In this document: piece by piece, positions 37,067 to 49,898 of the stretch
Position numbering within the stretch: position 1 is the first letter of the stretch
Layout of the letters: every line of letters begins with the position of its first letter
NCBI GenBank assembly: GCA_035041965.1
Contig: JAPYMA010002982.1
Coordinates: 35,028 to 99,027 of the forward strand
Direction: 5' to 3'
DNA from: Anisakis pegreffii
Taxonomy: Eukaryota > Nematoda > Chromadorea > Rhabditida > Anisakidae
DNA length: 64,000 nt
Translations under genes and position numbers: made by a program
The notes under the pieces: generated by a model
What the model was told of the DNA's origin: nothing
Seen by the model: only the letters and a program-made list of their open reading frames with translations
Databases searched by the model: none

Positions 37067-38106
37067 CTGAAAGGAAGTATGGAAAAGGGGCGAGCGTTGT
37101 TAAGACAGATGACGAATAATGATAAACTGATGGTCATTCATCGTTCAGAAGCGTAAATGAAACGTGAGAAATGATTATGGTCATCGATCACTGAATGTGG
37201 AATATTGAAACGAATAATTGCTTGATGAAAGACTATCTTGCAGTGGAATCACGAAAAAATGCATGGGCAATATATGTTCACATTATCTGTTTACGTTAAT
37301 TCACTTTTTCAGCATCGAACGTATCGTTTAACTAAATCTATAGGCAATTATTTTTTAAAAAAATCCGTATTGTTGGAACGTTTCGATGCATAGTGCGTTC
37401 ATCGGGACAGAAATGGAATGATGAAACAACACGAACTGCATTCTTTCATATGATTCAACAGATCTCGTCTGAGAGTCCGACGCAGAAAAAAAAATCCGCA
37501 GCAATATCAACCTAAGCAACGTCTTTGAAGCCGATTGAAACATAACACCTGATTTGTGGTAAATGTATAAAAAGTATAAAATTTATCACAGCTGAATGAG
37601 AAAGCTTTCAATAATGCAATTAAATCAGCAGCACTATGAGCCGCGTTTGAAATCGAATCTGAACAACCGTTATGCGATACACAAACAAGGAGACAACTGT
37701 AACTGATGTGAGTTAATTTCCATGCGATCGCATAACTCCACGATTATGATGGATAGATGATACAGTGGAAAGATTATGATCATGTGTACAACACACATAT
37801 TGTATGATGGAAATAACTGTGCGCAGTTATGTAACTGACTCATTACAACGATTTTGCAAAACGCTTACGGTTGAAAAACAATTACGAAGGTAATTTGAAG
37901 GTTTAGGACGCGATACAATCAATAGAGAGCGTCCTCTTCAATTAGTTTGAATGAATCAAGTGAATGAATTTGATGATTAGTTTGTTAGTTCTTAACACTC
38001 TTGATTGTTTGAACGGGATGATTGAATCAAGAATTGACACACAAAATCGTCGACCATTTCGAGCGAAAACGTTTGCATAAAGAAAGCGATTGTAAGGAAA
38101 GTACAT
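37067..38106. other. Non-coding, nothing recognised
   Basis: Short overlapping ORFs only; no repeat or RNA gene noticed. Confidence 0.5.
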
Positions 38107-38761
38107 TCATGCGGAGATAGCTTTTTGTTTTCGGCAAAACGCGCATATCGATCTGTCAATGGCTTCAAATAGCGCTTCGGAATTCTCTTCGAAGACTTCA
38201 CATTCGTACAGAGTCCATGAATTGTTTCGAGACTTCTTTGAATGCACACAATATTCGACGACAACGGACGATTTTGACGGGCATACAATTATGAAACCGC
38301 TGATTACATTTGATGCGAACAAAACAGCCTTGAAGGGGACGATTCTTTAGGTGACCAAAAGGGTATTTCACATGTTGACTGCTATGAAAAGAAACCGAAC
38401 CGAATGTGATTGAATTTCTGTACTTTTCTCGCAATTTTCGAAATGGATGCATTGGAAACGAAAAAGACAACAAATAATAGAGAAATGCATCTAGTTGAAA
38501 TTATAGGAATATGCTGGAAATTGCATAGAATTGAGTGCAAATACGGATTACAGCCACCAATTATTAGCCAACGAAGGAAACTCGCTTGATGGTTACATGA
38601 TGTTTGATAGCTACTGAAATGACTATGATTGAGTGTTGATTGAATAAATGACGTCGGTGAATTTGCATAATCCGGCAATACCAATCCGAATCGAAAACAC
38701 AAACATGAATGATTTCATTATTTTCTATCACTGGAAACTGCCTGAATCCAACAAATTGCAA
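38107..38761 (-). CDS. Candidate 3' exons of an unidentified gene
   Basis: Exon 38761-38705 (19 codons; begins LQFVGFRQFPVIENN, ends at a CAT|GTTTGTG donor) joins in phase 0 to 38328-38107 (after cccttcaag). The latter gives 73 codons plus TGA. It starts AVLFASNVISG and contains EYCVHSKKSRNNSWTLYECE and then ENSEALFEAIDRSI. The alternation around SWTL and the following acidic helix faintly recall the N-terminal domain of lipid kinases such as ceramide kinase, but no catalytic GGDG motif was found, so I assign no function. Further exons may lie at 39.3-41.4 kb. Confidence 0.4.
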
Positions 38762-39293
38762 CTCTCGGAAAATCGTGAATCGATGTATGCCTGCTGACTG
38801 ACGTCAGATACGTACGCAGATGAACGCTAACTTGTCGAGCAGCTGCATTATAAATTGCGAAGGTGTTACACTATAAAAAAGACACCTTTGGACTGATGCA
38901 TTCATAAGTGCAGGTAGGTGACACTTTCGAATGGTCACAATTTCTCACGTATTCCTTCGATTATGATTCCGGTGAATGCTGTGTTCTTGCCCAATCCACA
39001 TGCATATGCATTTCGTGGAGTGATTTGGAAAAACATTTACTATTCACAAACATTTTAGAACAATGACTTTGGAAATATTTCTTTTAGGATTCGTTTCTAA
39101 TGTGATCAGATGACGTCAACACACACCTAACTTGAGTGTTATGCTAGAGTATACAACGATAAATTCGCTACGAAACTGCGCAAAAATCACTCCAAATTGC
39201 GTAGTTTGTTCACAACCAAAATTCGAGTTGCTCTCAATGAAACGCTTTCATTTGCAAAAAAAAAATTCAACTTGATCATACCCGGCGGACAAT

Positions 39294-39628
39294 TCACCAA
39301 GAAGAGCGTCTATTCGAAATTGCTCGCGTTAGACTTTGGACCCAACTATTTGGTTTGTTGAAATTGAAAGCATCGTTCGGGTCGGGTGCAAGAAACAAAA
39401 GAGAACAAGCAATCGAAATGCCATCAGCAAAGTGACGAAGTTTATTGAGTTCATTCGTATTTGCTAAACCGTCAGTAAGCGATCGCTTGCAGAGGAGCAA
39501 CAGTGACGGTGCTGCCATAGTAATTCGCAAGAAATATGATGATTTATGAGACGACTGCCAACAACCAAAGCAGATTTGACGTCTATTCGAAGCACTTTGC
39601 ATTCACAAGTGATCAGCACCACCTGTTG
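39294..39628 (-). other. Exon-like open frames, minus strand
   Basis: After an acceptor (ctcacaacag) one frame is open for about 50 codons, beginning VVLITCECKVLRIDVKS. Another overlapping frame is open to 39294 and contains ADGISIACSLLFLAPDPND. Only one can be real, if either is. It could be an internal exon of the gene ending at 38107. Confidence 0.25.
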
Positions 39629-40962
39629 TGAGTAATATTCGATAACGTTAATACAAAACACATTCATTGTTAATACGGCTGTTATTATTAGTAGTGCTCA
39701 ATTGGTCTCCGATATATTTGTAAAGTAAACTGAATGAATATCAGTAAAACATGCTTTTCTGAACAAATAATCATTGATATTAATAATAAATTCAGTGACG
39801 TAATTAACACGTATTTGAGCACTTCGACGTATTTGAGCACCGCATTCGAACACTTTATCACGAATATAACGCAAGAGACAGGCAATTGATACCCGTTAAT
39901 GTGCAACACGTTTATTTGGAACAGAATATTACAGAGCTCAAAAATAGACTTTCATGAAAATAACACTTCATAAACACAGCGTTAGATCACATGGCAAATG
40001 AACAAACAAGCAACATGCACAACTTTTGCAGAAACAATTTCATCGGCTCGTTCCTAAAATCGTTTAATTGATAACGGTTTCTATGTACTGATCACAGCAC
40101 AGAATCTGAATAGTTGAATTGTGCTGTTACTTTCGTTGTTGTTTTTTCTCAAATTCAGACAATTGAATGTCACCTCAAATTATAGGATTGCAGTAACGAT
40201 AATTGTTGAAAAAAAAAAAGGTTTTCGATGAGAACGTTTTTGAAGTGACGATTCGAACGTTCATAATGAAGTACGCACAAAAACTTTGCAATCTTTCATT
40301 GAACTATTTGAAAGAGCAAATACAAAACAAAAACTATTCAGCGAATCCAAAGACGTCTGACATTTTTCAGTGGTTCACGCTCGATTATCATGAATTGCGA
40401 TCGGCAACCATGCAGACTATCACACAAACAACAACAACAAAAATATCGACAAAATTCATCCATCAAACCATCGACACTTTTTGAAACAAACTTTCTTAAT
40501 TGCAAACCTGTTTCTGATAAAGCAGTAAGTTAATACTGATTCGTTAAGACGGCATTAACGAAGAAAACAATACCTATTGAATGCAGTGAACGCAACGCTG
40601 CCATTTCGAGGCATCAACAGTTCATTGAAAACTTCTAGTATCGCTCTCACTTTAACACATTTTATTGCCAATGAATTACCGAGATTTCCTAACTGCTTTT
40701 TTGTTTTGCCCTTTCAGTTCTCAACGATTTCTATTTGAGTGTTGACTGTTTAAGGTACGGAAAGTTTCTGACTGCGATATGGTACAATACGAAAAGAACG
40801 AGTGAAGCGCATTTCATCTGGACATTATTCTGCTTCTAGCGGATGCTTCAGTGCAGCTCCACGAAGTTTGAGTGATTGAATCGATCTAGCGATTCACTAC
40901 CGTGAATCTGCAGACAGATTTAATCAGAAGCGAATTCATCCGTCCAGTTTCCAACAGATTAC

Positions 40963-41351
40963 CTTTGAGGTGTATTTTCTGCAAAGGTTTTTCCTTGACT
41001 GCGGAAATCAATGATTCTGTTAATTGAAATTCCCACAAGCACCTTCGCTCGACCGAACATTTTCTTCGTGCTTTGGAAACGAAAAGTGCAGCACTCGGTT
41101 GAACGAACAGATCAAAGTTGATCAAAGTTATACGGTGAATCTAACGAAATAGCTAATCAGCGCTATAAAATAATATTCGAACGATTCAATTATCGGATCA
41201 ATTGTGTCCGAAAATGAATGACTTTCGTTTCTTGAAAAGATTGCGTGATTGAAACAAACGGAGACTGACATACCAGTCACCGCAAACAGCACGTAATATA
41301 GCAATGAGTACGCAGCAACAACTGGAAACTTTAATTTAGACGATTGATTAA
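40963..41351 (-). CDS. Candidate internal exons with a membrane segment
   Basis: Exon 41351-41274 lies between a classic acceptor (aaagtttcag) and a GACTG|GTATGTC donor. It encodes SSKLKF followed by a hydrophobic helix (VVAAYSLLYYVLFAVT). Exon 41070-40963, after tttccaaag and ending AAAG|GTAATC, joins in matching phase and encodes a basic, Cys-containing piece with ECP-free helices (ERRCLWEFQLTESLISAVKE). Both splice sites and phases fit, but the total is only 62 codons. No family recognised. It may belong with the exons at 38.1-39.6 kb. Confidence 0.3.
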
Positions 41352-44300
41352 CTGAAACTTTATCATGAGTGTTCGCTTGGAAACATTGGCACAATCGAAG
41401 TTATTTCATCGTACATATAGCAGACTAAGCAGTAATAAGTATCCAGGCATTCCTTAGTTTTCTGAGAAGTGTTGACTTCGTTTCTGGATTCGATCAAAAA
41501 TAGATCTCCAGGCTCTTTGCGCTCATAAAGAATCACATATGCAATAAATCGACTTGACGCCGTTGCGCTCATACAATTATTTATCAAATTCCTGAAAAAC
41601 CACAATTGGTTTTGAGTCGAGTCGTTTGTTTCAGTCAATGCCAACATCGGACTATCTCTAGTAATTGTTCCCACAAAACATACGATGCACAAAACAGAAT
41701 AGTTTCAAGTGAAAAGAGCTGCAAAACCATCGAACATGTAAAAAGGGTGAATAAAGGCAAAAAAAAATGATTTGAATCGCATTTACTTGATTGCTTCAAT
41801 GAGATGAATTATCTGAGAAGAAAGTATTTATCGTTAAATGAAAACTGTTGGGCGCCTGAAAACGGAACGGCGTAATTATGCCGAAAAAAGGAAGTTTTTA
41901 TAATATCACCGAGTTGTACGACAACAAAAACTAAAATTTCTCGTGGCAAATTGCTGTATGTTCGGTTCAAACCGGTGTGCCGCAAAAAAAATGCCTATCA
42001 TCTCGGCAAACATGTATGCATTTTAATTCTAAAAAATGATTTCTCACAATTAGAAGGCCACCACTTCCAAAGATGACAGCATATAAACACGTCTAATCAA
42101 AACGAGATAGAATCATCTGCGACGAATGACTCGATGGAACGATCGATCCAATGGCAGAATCGCATCATAAAACGGTCAACTCATTTTCATTGATTTAAGT
42201 TATTTTACTTGACACTTGAGCACAGCGAGAATGTGATTGTTTCATCAGCAATACTTCACACTAATCCGAGCAAATTTTTAGGTATGATTCGAACAGCAAA
42301 TGAAAAAAGCAAAGGATACCAAATGAAGCGCAACAGACTGAACCGGTTGAATGAAGCTAACTAGTAATAACAGTAATGAATAAATCTTTCTTTGTTGATG
42401 TGAAGCGAGCACGGTGAGGAATTTTGTGGATGGAATTAGCGAATGCTAACAAATTACCAGTTTCTTTTTGGCTGTCCGTGACAGATTATAGAGATTAGAT
42501 GCACTGAGATTCACAAAGATACTGAAAGGAAAGCAAATTGAAAGTATATGGTACACGATGGTTAATGATTCAATTGAGTTCAGTTTAGTGATGCAGTGAG
42601 GCGGTTGCGATCGTGTCTATGAGTTGGATTGGTCACAAACACACACACACACACGTAATCGCTTTATAACTCATCCAAACCAGTCGTAATTTTCGGATCT
42701 CGAGTGTATTTCATCGTAAAAATGCCAATTCACTAATTAACAATTATCGATCATCTTCCTTAGTAGTTTGGTTGGCTGAAACTGCAAAAATCAATTTTGT
42801 TTTTTTACAACTCGTTACGCAAACGGACCAGTGGATACCAGATGAGTTTACGGTGATTCTGCGGCGTTGAGAAATTATGTTAGAACATTGAATTTATAGC
42901 TATTCTAAGAGAACTTCTAATGAAATTGAAATGATCTGGACATAACACGAAGTTCTTCTTCTTTTTCGCATTATTCCAGTAATTTTCATCGATTGAAATT
43001 GTACGTGTTGTATACGTTTACATCAAACGTTTGTATTATCATTAATAAATAAACACTTCTTTCAAGCAATACGCTCACTGATAATTCTCTGAATACATCC
43101 TCAATGATGATGGCACTTTCTGAGGCGTTCATTGGGTGAAGCTATTGCACTTAGTCTCGAGAGTATGACAATAACATGAGTATCCATATGTAATTGCTTG
43201 CAATTCAATCAACTTCTACAAACGATGTTGATAATACGGATATCAAGAAGAACATCATCAGTAAATAACTGCGGCAAAGAACGCAGCAGAAAGTGAATAA
43301 CACTCACGAGAAAAACGTCAAGAGTATCTGCTAACACAACTGATAATCAATTTGCGTCACTCACACCCGCCGTCAGGAGAGCAATACTCAAAAAGCTGTC
43401 AATATATGAGCGTATCACAATAGCAAACGCAAAATCCGATGACTAAATGAATAAACAGTGCAAAAATGATACTGCAGGTGGATGTTTCGCAAGAAAAATG
43501 CCGTCAAATAATTGAAGGGATATTCAGCGATAAAACAGATGATTTGAGATAAACTTGATTTTGGGAAAAATAAGTTGTTCTTCGATGAAATAAAGTAAAG
43601 TAGGCGTACATCAAAGATGGCAGAACCAACATCTGCTTCATAGTAGTAACAGCTTAGGAGTATATTGTTGTTTTATTGCTCCATCAAGTGTATTCGCGAA
43701 ACGATCAGAGTCTTGTGTTCGAGTGTTGTGGTATAGGCTGAAGGGCATAATTGTTGGGCGAAGCCTCGAAAAGCAACGAAATATGATACGTCAAAATGAG
43801 CGTTTACCGAACGCGCAACTACAATCATTCAACAACAATGACACTCCATGAACAATTTGGTCTGAATTGTCGGTGTCAATTTCATACTCGATTTCCAGAG
43901 CGGATTCCTATCGAACCGTTTAAGAAGCAAAAAACACTCACCCAAACACGAGCATTTGATTGCACGCTAATCATCGTTAAACAAACCGGTTGTTGATACT
44001 CATTGGTTGCTGCTCAACTGAAAAAGCAATCACAGGGAAGAAAACCTCGCAGATTTTTTGTTGCATTTCAAATTCAGGGGCCCATCATCACATAGATGAC
44101 TTTTTTCGCTTTTTTTCAGCTTTTTGCATGATTTCAGTGTAAACGATCTCACCTAAGAAGGTAATGAAATTCAGGCTAATTGTAAGTACGAATGTTGCAC
44201 ACATTATCGTTAAGAAAGAAGAATTCACTTGAACAGTTAACTCGTATTACGGATTGAGACATTGCGCTTGTGTTTTTTTGGAAACATACATTCAGATGGT

Positions 44301-47300
44301 GGTGGAGGCAATTACATCCCACCAGGAATGTAATAATTCTGTCCATATCATCCGTCAGATGAGAACCCAGAAGGAAGCATCAAACAGAGAACGAAATACT
44401 CATTAAGCTAGATCGACTTCAATTCAACATCACTGAATTCAATACAAATTCAACACTTAGTATGCTGTACATGAACAGTGAAAAAAGACATCTGGGCAGT
44501 AATTTCATCGTATTGGCTTGTTAACACTATGGAGACCGTTGGATCAGCTAAGGTTGAATTCCAACCAAGTCATTCGAGTTTAATGTTGCATGAAAAGAAG
44601 AAATGAAAGTTTCTAACGAGTAGAACCACAAGCGAATGACTGACTAGTTTTCGTGTGCTAATAAATGAATAAGCTGAAGTTTTCAGCAGTGCTTCCGCAA
44701 TAAATCATGAACGAAAATGCCATTGAACTTTATAAATCCTCAATTAAAGCAGACGAAACTCTGCCATGACATTAAAGTAATTAATGAAAGAGCAATAGAA
44801 CAAAAACTGATAAAAAGAAATTGTTGCATGTTGTCAATGAATATTAATTGGAAACATCGCGCTGGAAATGTCATGACATATCAAACATGTTCGACGAGCA
44901 AAGAAGCAACATAAAAGGTGTTTCTGCGTATTCATTCGTTCGTATGAGAATCCAAAAGACTGCGCGCTCATCACTCTTTCTAATAATATTGAACGTTATC
45001 GAATCGCTCAGCGTTCCATTTATTTTGTTGCCCGGAAAACGTTCACCATTAATATGACTCCTAGGCGACGGCAATTAGTTGCTAATCGCTACATTATCGT
45101 AAGATGATATGGTGAAAGCAGATGACTTCTAGAATAATTGATTGCTGTTCCGCACTGACTCTCTAATTCATTACTCATAGCATGGAATCAAATAATTCAT
45201 TCGTTGAAATCAAACACTGAATCACAACGCCTATAGCATGCAAGTGTCAATCCCACAACAGCCACTACTTTATATGGGTTAGAAAAGTTACCTTTGGTAC
45301 TATTCCTCCATAACTACCTCACAATCAGATAGCGACCAAAACAATGTTCTACTATATAAGAAAGCAAAGCGATCCGGGAGCGTTCTTCCATGCAAAAATT
45401 TTTTCATCTCCACACTACAGGTTTGCTACTATTGAACGCTCTCTTTTCCTGCATATTAGTACTATTGCATGCATTTCTGATACCATCTTATGGTCTTTGA
45501 AAATTTCATGGTCTCATGAAACCGAATTATGATACATCATTTCCAGACGTAATCAAATTGCTCGTATAATTGCAAGATTGACGCTTGTTATGAATAACAA
45601 CCCCTTCTGACGTGAAATACACTTGGAGAGAGAGATGCACCATTTTATGAAACAATTACTCATTCCATTCAACCAAACAACCGTGACATTTTCAGTCATT
45701 CCTTTTAGAATTCGATAGACGTGAACATTTAGGATATAAAATTCTCAAAAAAAAAGACATCATTACCTCAACATCAATACTAATCACATTAATTGCGCTT
45801 TCACATTAAACCATTGAAATTTGAGCACGTATTTGAGATTGACGACAGTAACGTCTTCTCACAGGCAAGAGAATAATCTGGCATGGGAAACAAATGATTT
45901 GATGACGACAATTTGACAGATGAGACGAGACGATGGCGAGATGTAATGGGATGGTGCACGTTGATTCTTTGATCTGCTAAATGGTACTAGAGATAAACAC
46001 GAACCTATCACAAAGTGGCAAGATCGGACGAAAAACGGTCATATGGTCATTAAACGAAATGAAAAAGGCACAATTGAATTTTCCGGATGTTCAGTTCTTC
46101 GCAGCAGTATAGCGTTTTTTCAGCTACACTTAACGCGAAAGGTTCTCCATTTTGGTATTCATTCGAAAATTAATTTCCCTTTTCATTTGGACTTTTCATT
46201 TCTGTAATAAAAACAATATTTCACGATAAATCATCATCTTAATCGCCTCAGACTCCAGTGAGACCGATCACGAGAAGCAAACATGCTTTTGCATTTCTCG
46301 TCAACGCTCAGGGATAATCTTCGCTTATAATATTGAAGGAAACAGACGAAAACGTATAGAACATTGTGAAAGCGTTAGCCACTCAATTTTATTGCACAAA
46401 CAAGAAATGACATTTGTTCATGGACATTTTATAGACGTAATGGTCGGAAATTTGACTTTATCGGGGAATAATTTCGAACGCTTTGATTGTCGAATCAGAA
46501 GTGACGCGTAGATGAGAATGTGATATTTTCATAAATTTTGATGGCGCAACAATAAACTTGCACGGAATTGTGCATTAATTGCTCACGACTGAACAACAGT
46601 CCGCAATAAAAACAATATTTTACATAAATCATCATCGTGAATATCATTCGATGCGGTCGCTTCTTATTTTATCATTTCGCATGAGAACGTTCACATTATT
46701 ATCGCTCAACTGTTCCATACGGAGCGACCGAGAAATCCAACAGCCAAAAAAAGTATTTGCTGGCTCTTCCGATAAAAAGTCATTGTGAAACACAATATTG
46801 GATGATGGTTTATTTCCTGGGAGATCGACATTTGGACTGCTGCACTGAATTTGGAGTTACCTCCGTGGTGTAGTGGCTGATTTGGTGCATCCACAAAATG
46901 ACTCAATTCTCCGTTCTGTTCGCATCAAAAACGAAAAAAAAAACGAACGTCAAACAAAACCGAAAAGAAAAGGTCTCTGAAAAAATGAAATTAGAGATCT
47001 ATTCGAAGAGATCATTAGATTTTGCACATTTTGCACACGTCATCCAGAAATGCACATGATGTGAAATGTGTAAACACTTCATCGCGTTGAACACTTGCAA
47101 ATGACACAGCTGAATAATGCTTGATGGGAGTCGTTTGAGGTGAATTGTTTCCAAATGGAATATTTAAAAAAAGCAAACAATTGCGGATGATTAAACGTGT
47201 GAGAAGAGGCAATTTGTGATTCCCGTTATGTGCAATCGGTGTAAATACTTCCGCTCAAGAGGACTGATTAGCGGAAACAATCACTGAAATGCTCTGATGC

Positions 47301-49087
47301 CGAACAAAATCCAATAGACGAGAAAGGATTTGAAAATCCAACCCTATCGTAGACATTATCGGTGGTCGGTTGCGTTCGGTTTTATTACTGATGGCTGTTG
47401 TCTAACTCTATATCGCTCTGCTCAGTAACACATTCAGTACTTCTGGGACCAAGTTGAAAACAAATTATCGAGAAATGGCGACGCATTTCATTGAAAACTG
47501 CTTCCCCAAAAAAAGCAGAAGATATATTGAAATGACAGTTATCGCTTCAAAAGAAGAGGTTTGGGAGCAACTATGCTTCTAATTATTCAGGAAGATAATT
47601 AGAGCACAACTTGAAATCTGAAACCATGAGATGTAAATGTGTCAGAGAGACTTCAGATAGTCGTTCACTGAAAAAGATTTTAATTTTCTCGGCAGCACTC
47701 AAAATACGCGGTCAACATTGGACGAAACTGGATACGGCTGATTTCTAAGAAACACTGGTGAAATTGGCGTTGTCGATAACCTAATAATAGACTGAAACGA
47801 ATGATTCGGATGCCTGCATCCCTAGTGAATCTCAGCATTGGAATCACGAGAAAATTCCATTGAGTAATCATTGTGGCTGCTCACCAGTTGGATGCCAAAT
47901 CAGACAGTACGTTGCTACTGTTGAAATGATACGTTTCCGTTCGATTTTGAATTCAGTGCCACTGTTCTGCTAAATATCATGCGCAGTGCTCATAACAGTG
48001 TAGTGGCACTGCACGTGTTTGGAAAAAGTGCAACAGCATGAAAAATTCACAAATCATTGATTTTGATTGCGTACTTTCGCACTAAATATTGCAGTGGAAT
48101 GTAAGCGATGTAGAACACTTTCGATTACTTCCGTTGCTGCTACCAAATGGAGGAATCGATTTTTGTGATTTTATTTCATGAATCAACCAAATGAGCATCG
48201 AAAATATTGCGAGCACATGCAAACGGAATGAAAATTGGTGCTGAATCAAATGTTAGAAAGTACGTTTTTTCACCGCGTCAGTTCCATGTAAAAGGTTCCA
48301 TGGATATATTCGTGATGTTCAGCATGCACATTCAACCCGCTACGTCTCGGATTGAAACGAATTAAGACGTCCCACATCAACACCACTATTAATCCGTCAT
48401 TCAAAACGAATTGACTCAAATCTTACAATTAGTTCTTTTTTTTTCTTCTTCTAATTATGATCAGCAACAATGATCATTTATTACTGCGTTTTTATTGTAT
48501 GGTCCAATAAATTCAGTTGATGCAACAAACTTATAATCAAGGCGGTGTGTTGAATGAATGAGGTTGCTTAATTGTTAATTAATTCTCCCGAAAGCCCGGT
48601 ACATCTCAATTACTCAATGGCAAATTTGAATTCTCAAGAATAAATCTGATTATTCTCCGGAAAAATCGCAATTGGCTGACTACATTTTGTGCGCATACAC
48701 AACACAACTAATTCTAATTTTCATCGATTCCACTGAATGGTCATAAAATGAAATTCTTTGAACAGACAGTTGTTGACTGACGACACTGGAAAATGAATGA
48801 AATGAAGATCACCCACCGCAACGCCGTTGAATTCTTTTTCTCTTCGCTGTTCAACGAAACGATAATAAATTTCGCTCGATTACATTACATTACAATGTCA
48901 TTTTTTATATGGTATGATTTAACCTCAGCTCATAAGATTTCATTTGAGTCGCTGGAATTCACATCAATCAACGTTTTTTCAGATGAATTATGGTTGGGAG
49001 ACGGTGATGGATCAGCAGGACTAGAGAATCCACAACTGAGCTTAACTCTACTGATTGTGAGCATCACAATTGTTCAACCTCCTACAG
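41352..49087. other. Long gene-poor stretch
   Basis: No gene could be supported over about 7.7 kb. The best small ORF starts with ATG at 43796 (66 codons, MSVYRTRNYNH...), has no known motif and may be chance. A CA microsatellite lies at 42639-42654 and a tRNA-like A-box string at about 46865 (see findings). The rest is AT-rich DNA with short overlapping ORFs. Confidence 0.45.
42639..42654. repeat. CA microsatellite
   Basis: Eight uninterrupted CA/AC units. Confidence 0.85.
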
Positions 49088-49213
49088 CGAAAGACACACG
49101 CCCCAATTCTTGCATTCTTGTGCGCTTTCCGAACGAGACTTGATGCGACTTTAGAACCGAAAACGCTAGTGAAAAACGCTGGAACACTCGATCCTCATAT
49201 TGATTATGGAAAA
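49088..49213 (+). CDS. Candidate internal exon, unidentified
   Basis: Acceptor cctcctacag ends at 49087, then 42 open codons, then a strong donor AAA|GTAAGTGTG. The piece contains RTRLDATLEPKTLVKN and ends GTLDPHIDYGK. Upstream, 48982-49056 also looks exon-like (LWLGDGDGSAGLENPQ), but the gap between them is only about 31 bases, too short for a normal intron, so they cannot simply be joined. Partner exons were not found. Confidence 0.35.
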
Positions 49214-49363
49214 GTAAGTGTGCCACTGAACATAGCCAAAAGCATGAACGTGACGAGTCAATCGAAAGTTCTGCAACATATATTACATGTGTCATCAGTT
49301 AATTAAGACTCATTCCGCTAAATGATAATCACTAGGCAATAGGAATGTAATGCTGCAGTGTTT

Positions 49364-49378
49364 GATGATGATGATGAT
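49364..49378. repeat. GAT microsatellite
   Basis: Five GAT units. Confidence 0.8.
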
Positions 49379-49497
49379 ACATGGTTAATGAACAAATGTG
49401 GAGAGAACATATAAAACGAATGAAAGGGTTAGAACCATTATACATTTGAACATTGGAGAGCAGCGCATTATAACTGCCTACTGATAGCAACAAAAAC

Positions 49498-49516
49498 ACT
49501 CACACACACACACACA
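49498..49516. repeat. CA microsatellite
   Basis: About nine CA units ending in cacatacc. Confidence 0.85.
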
Positions 49517-49880
49517 TACCTGAACAGCAGTTTCAAATGTATTTCACAAATCCAACGGCCACAACAAAAACGCAAATGGGGAACGGATCGCCACTCAAAA
49601 TCGAGATAATTGAAATCGGAATTGACGTGAATAAACAGTCAGCCGGATGGACGGATGGACGGACATTTCAAGTGAATTTTCAACTGGGATAGAATGATAC
49701 AGAGTGCGGCGGAATGTGAACGAACAGTAAAGATGGAGATGAAATGATATGGAATAAACTGGCTACGAAATCAGTGAATGATTATTTATAATCGAGGAGA
49801 AATGCTGATGTAAAATCGATTCGCAATTAGAGCATCATCACACCAACATAATATAGTGCTGGTATGCAATGTAGTTAGTA

Positions 49881-49898
49881 TGTGTGTGTGTGTGTGTG
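49881..49898. repeat. TG microsatellite
   Basis: Nine uninterrupted TG units, complementary in type to the CA run 370 bases upstream. Confidence 0.85.
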
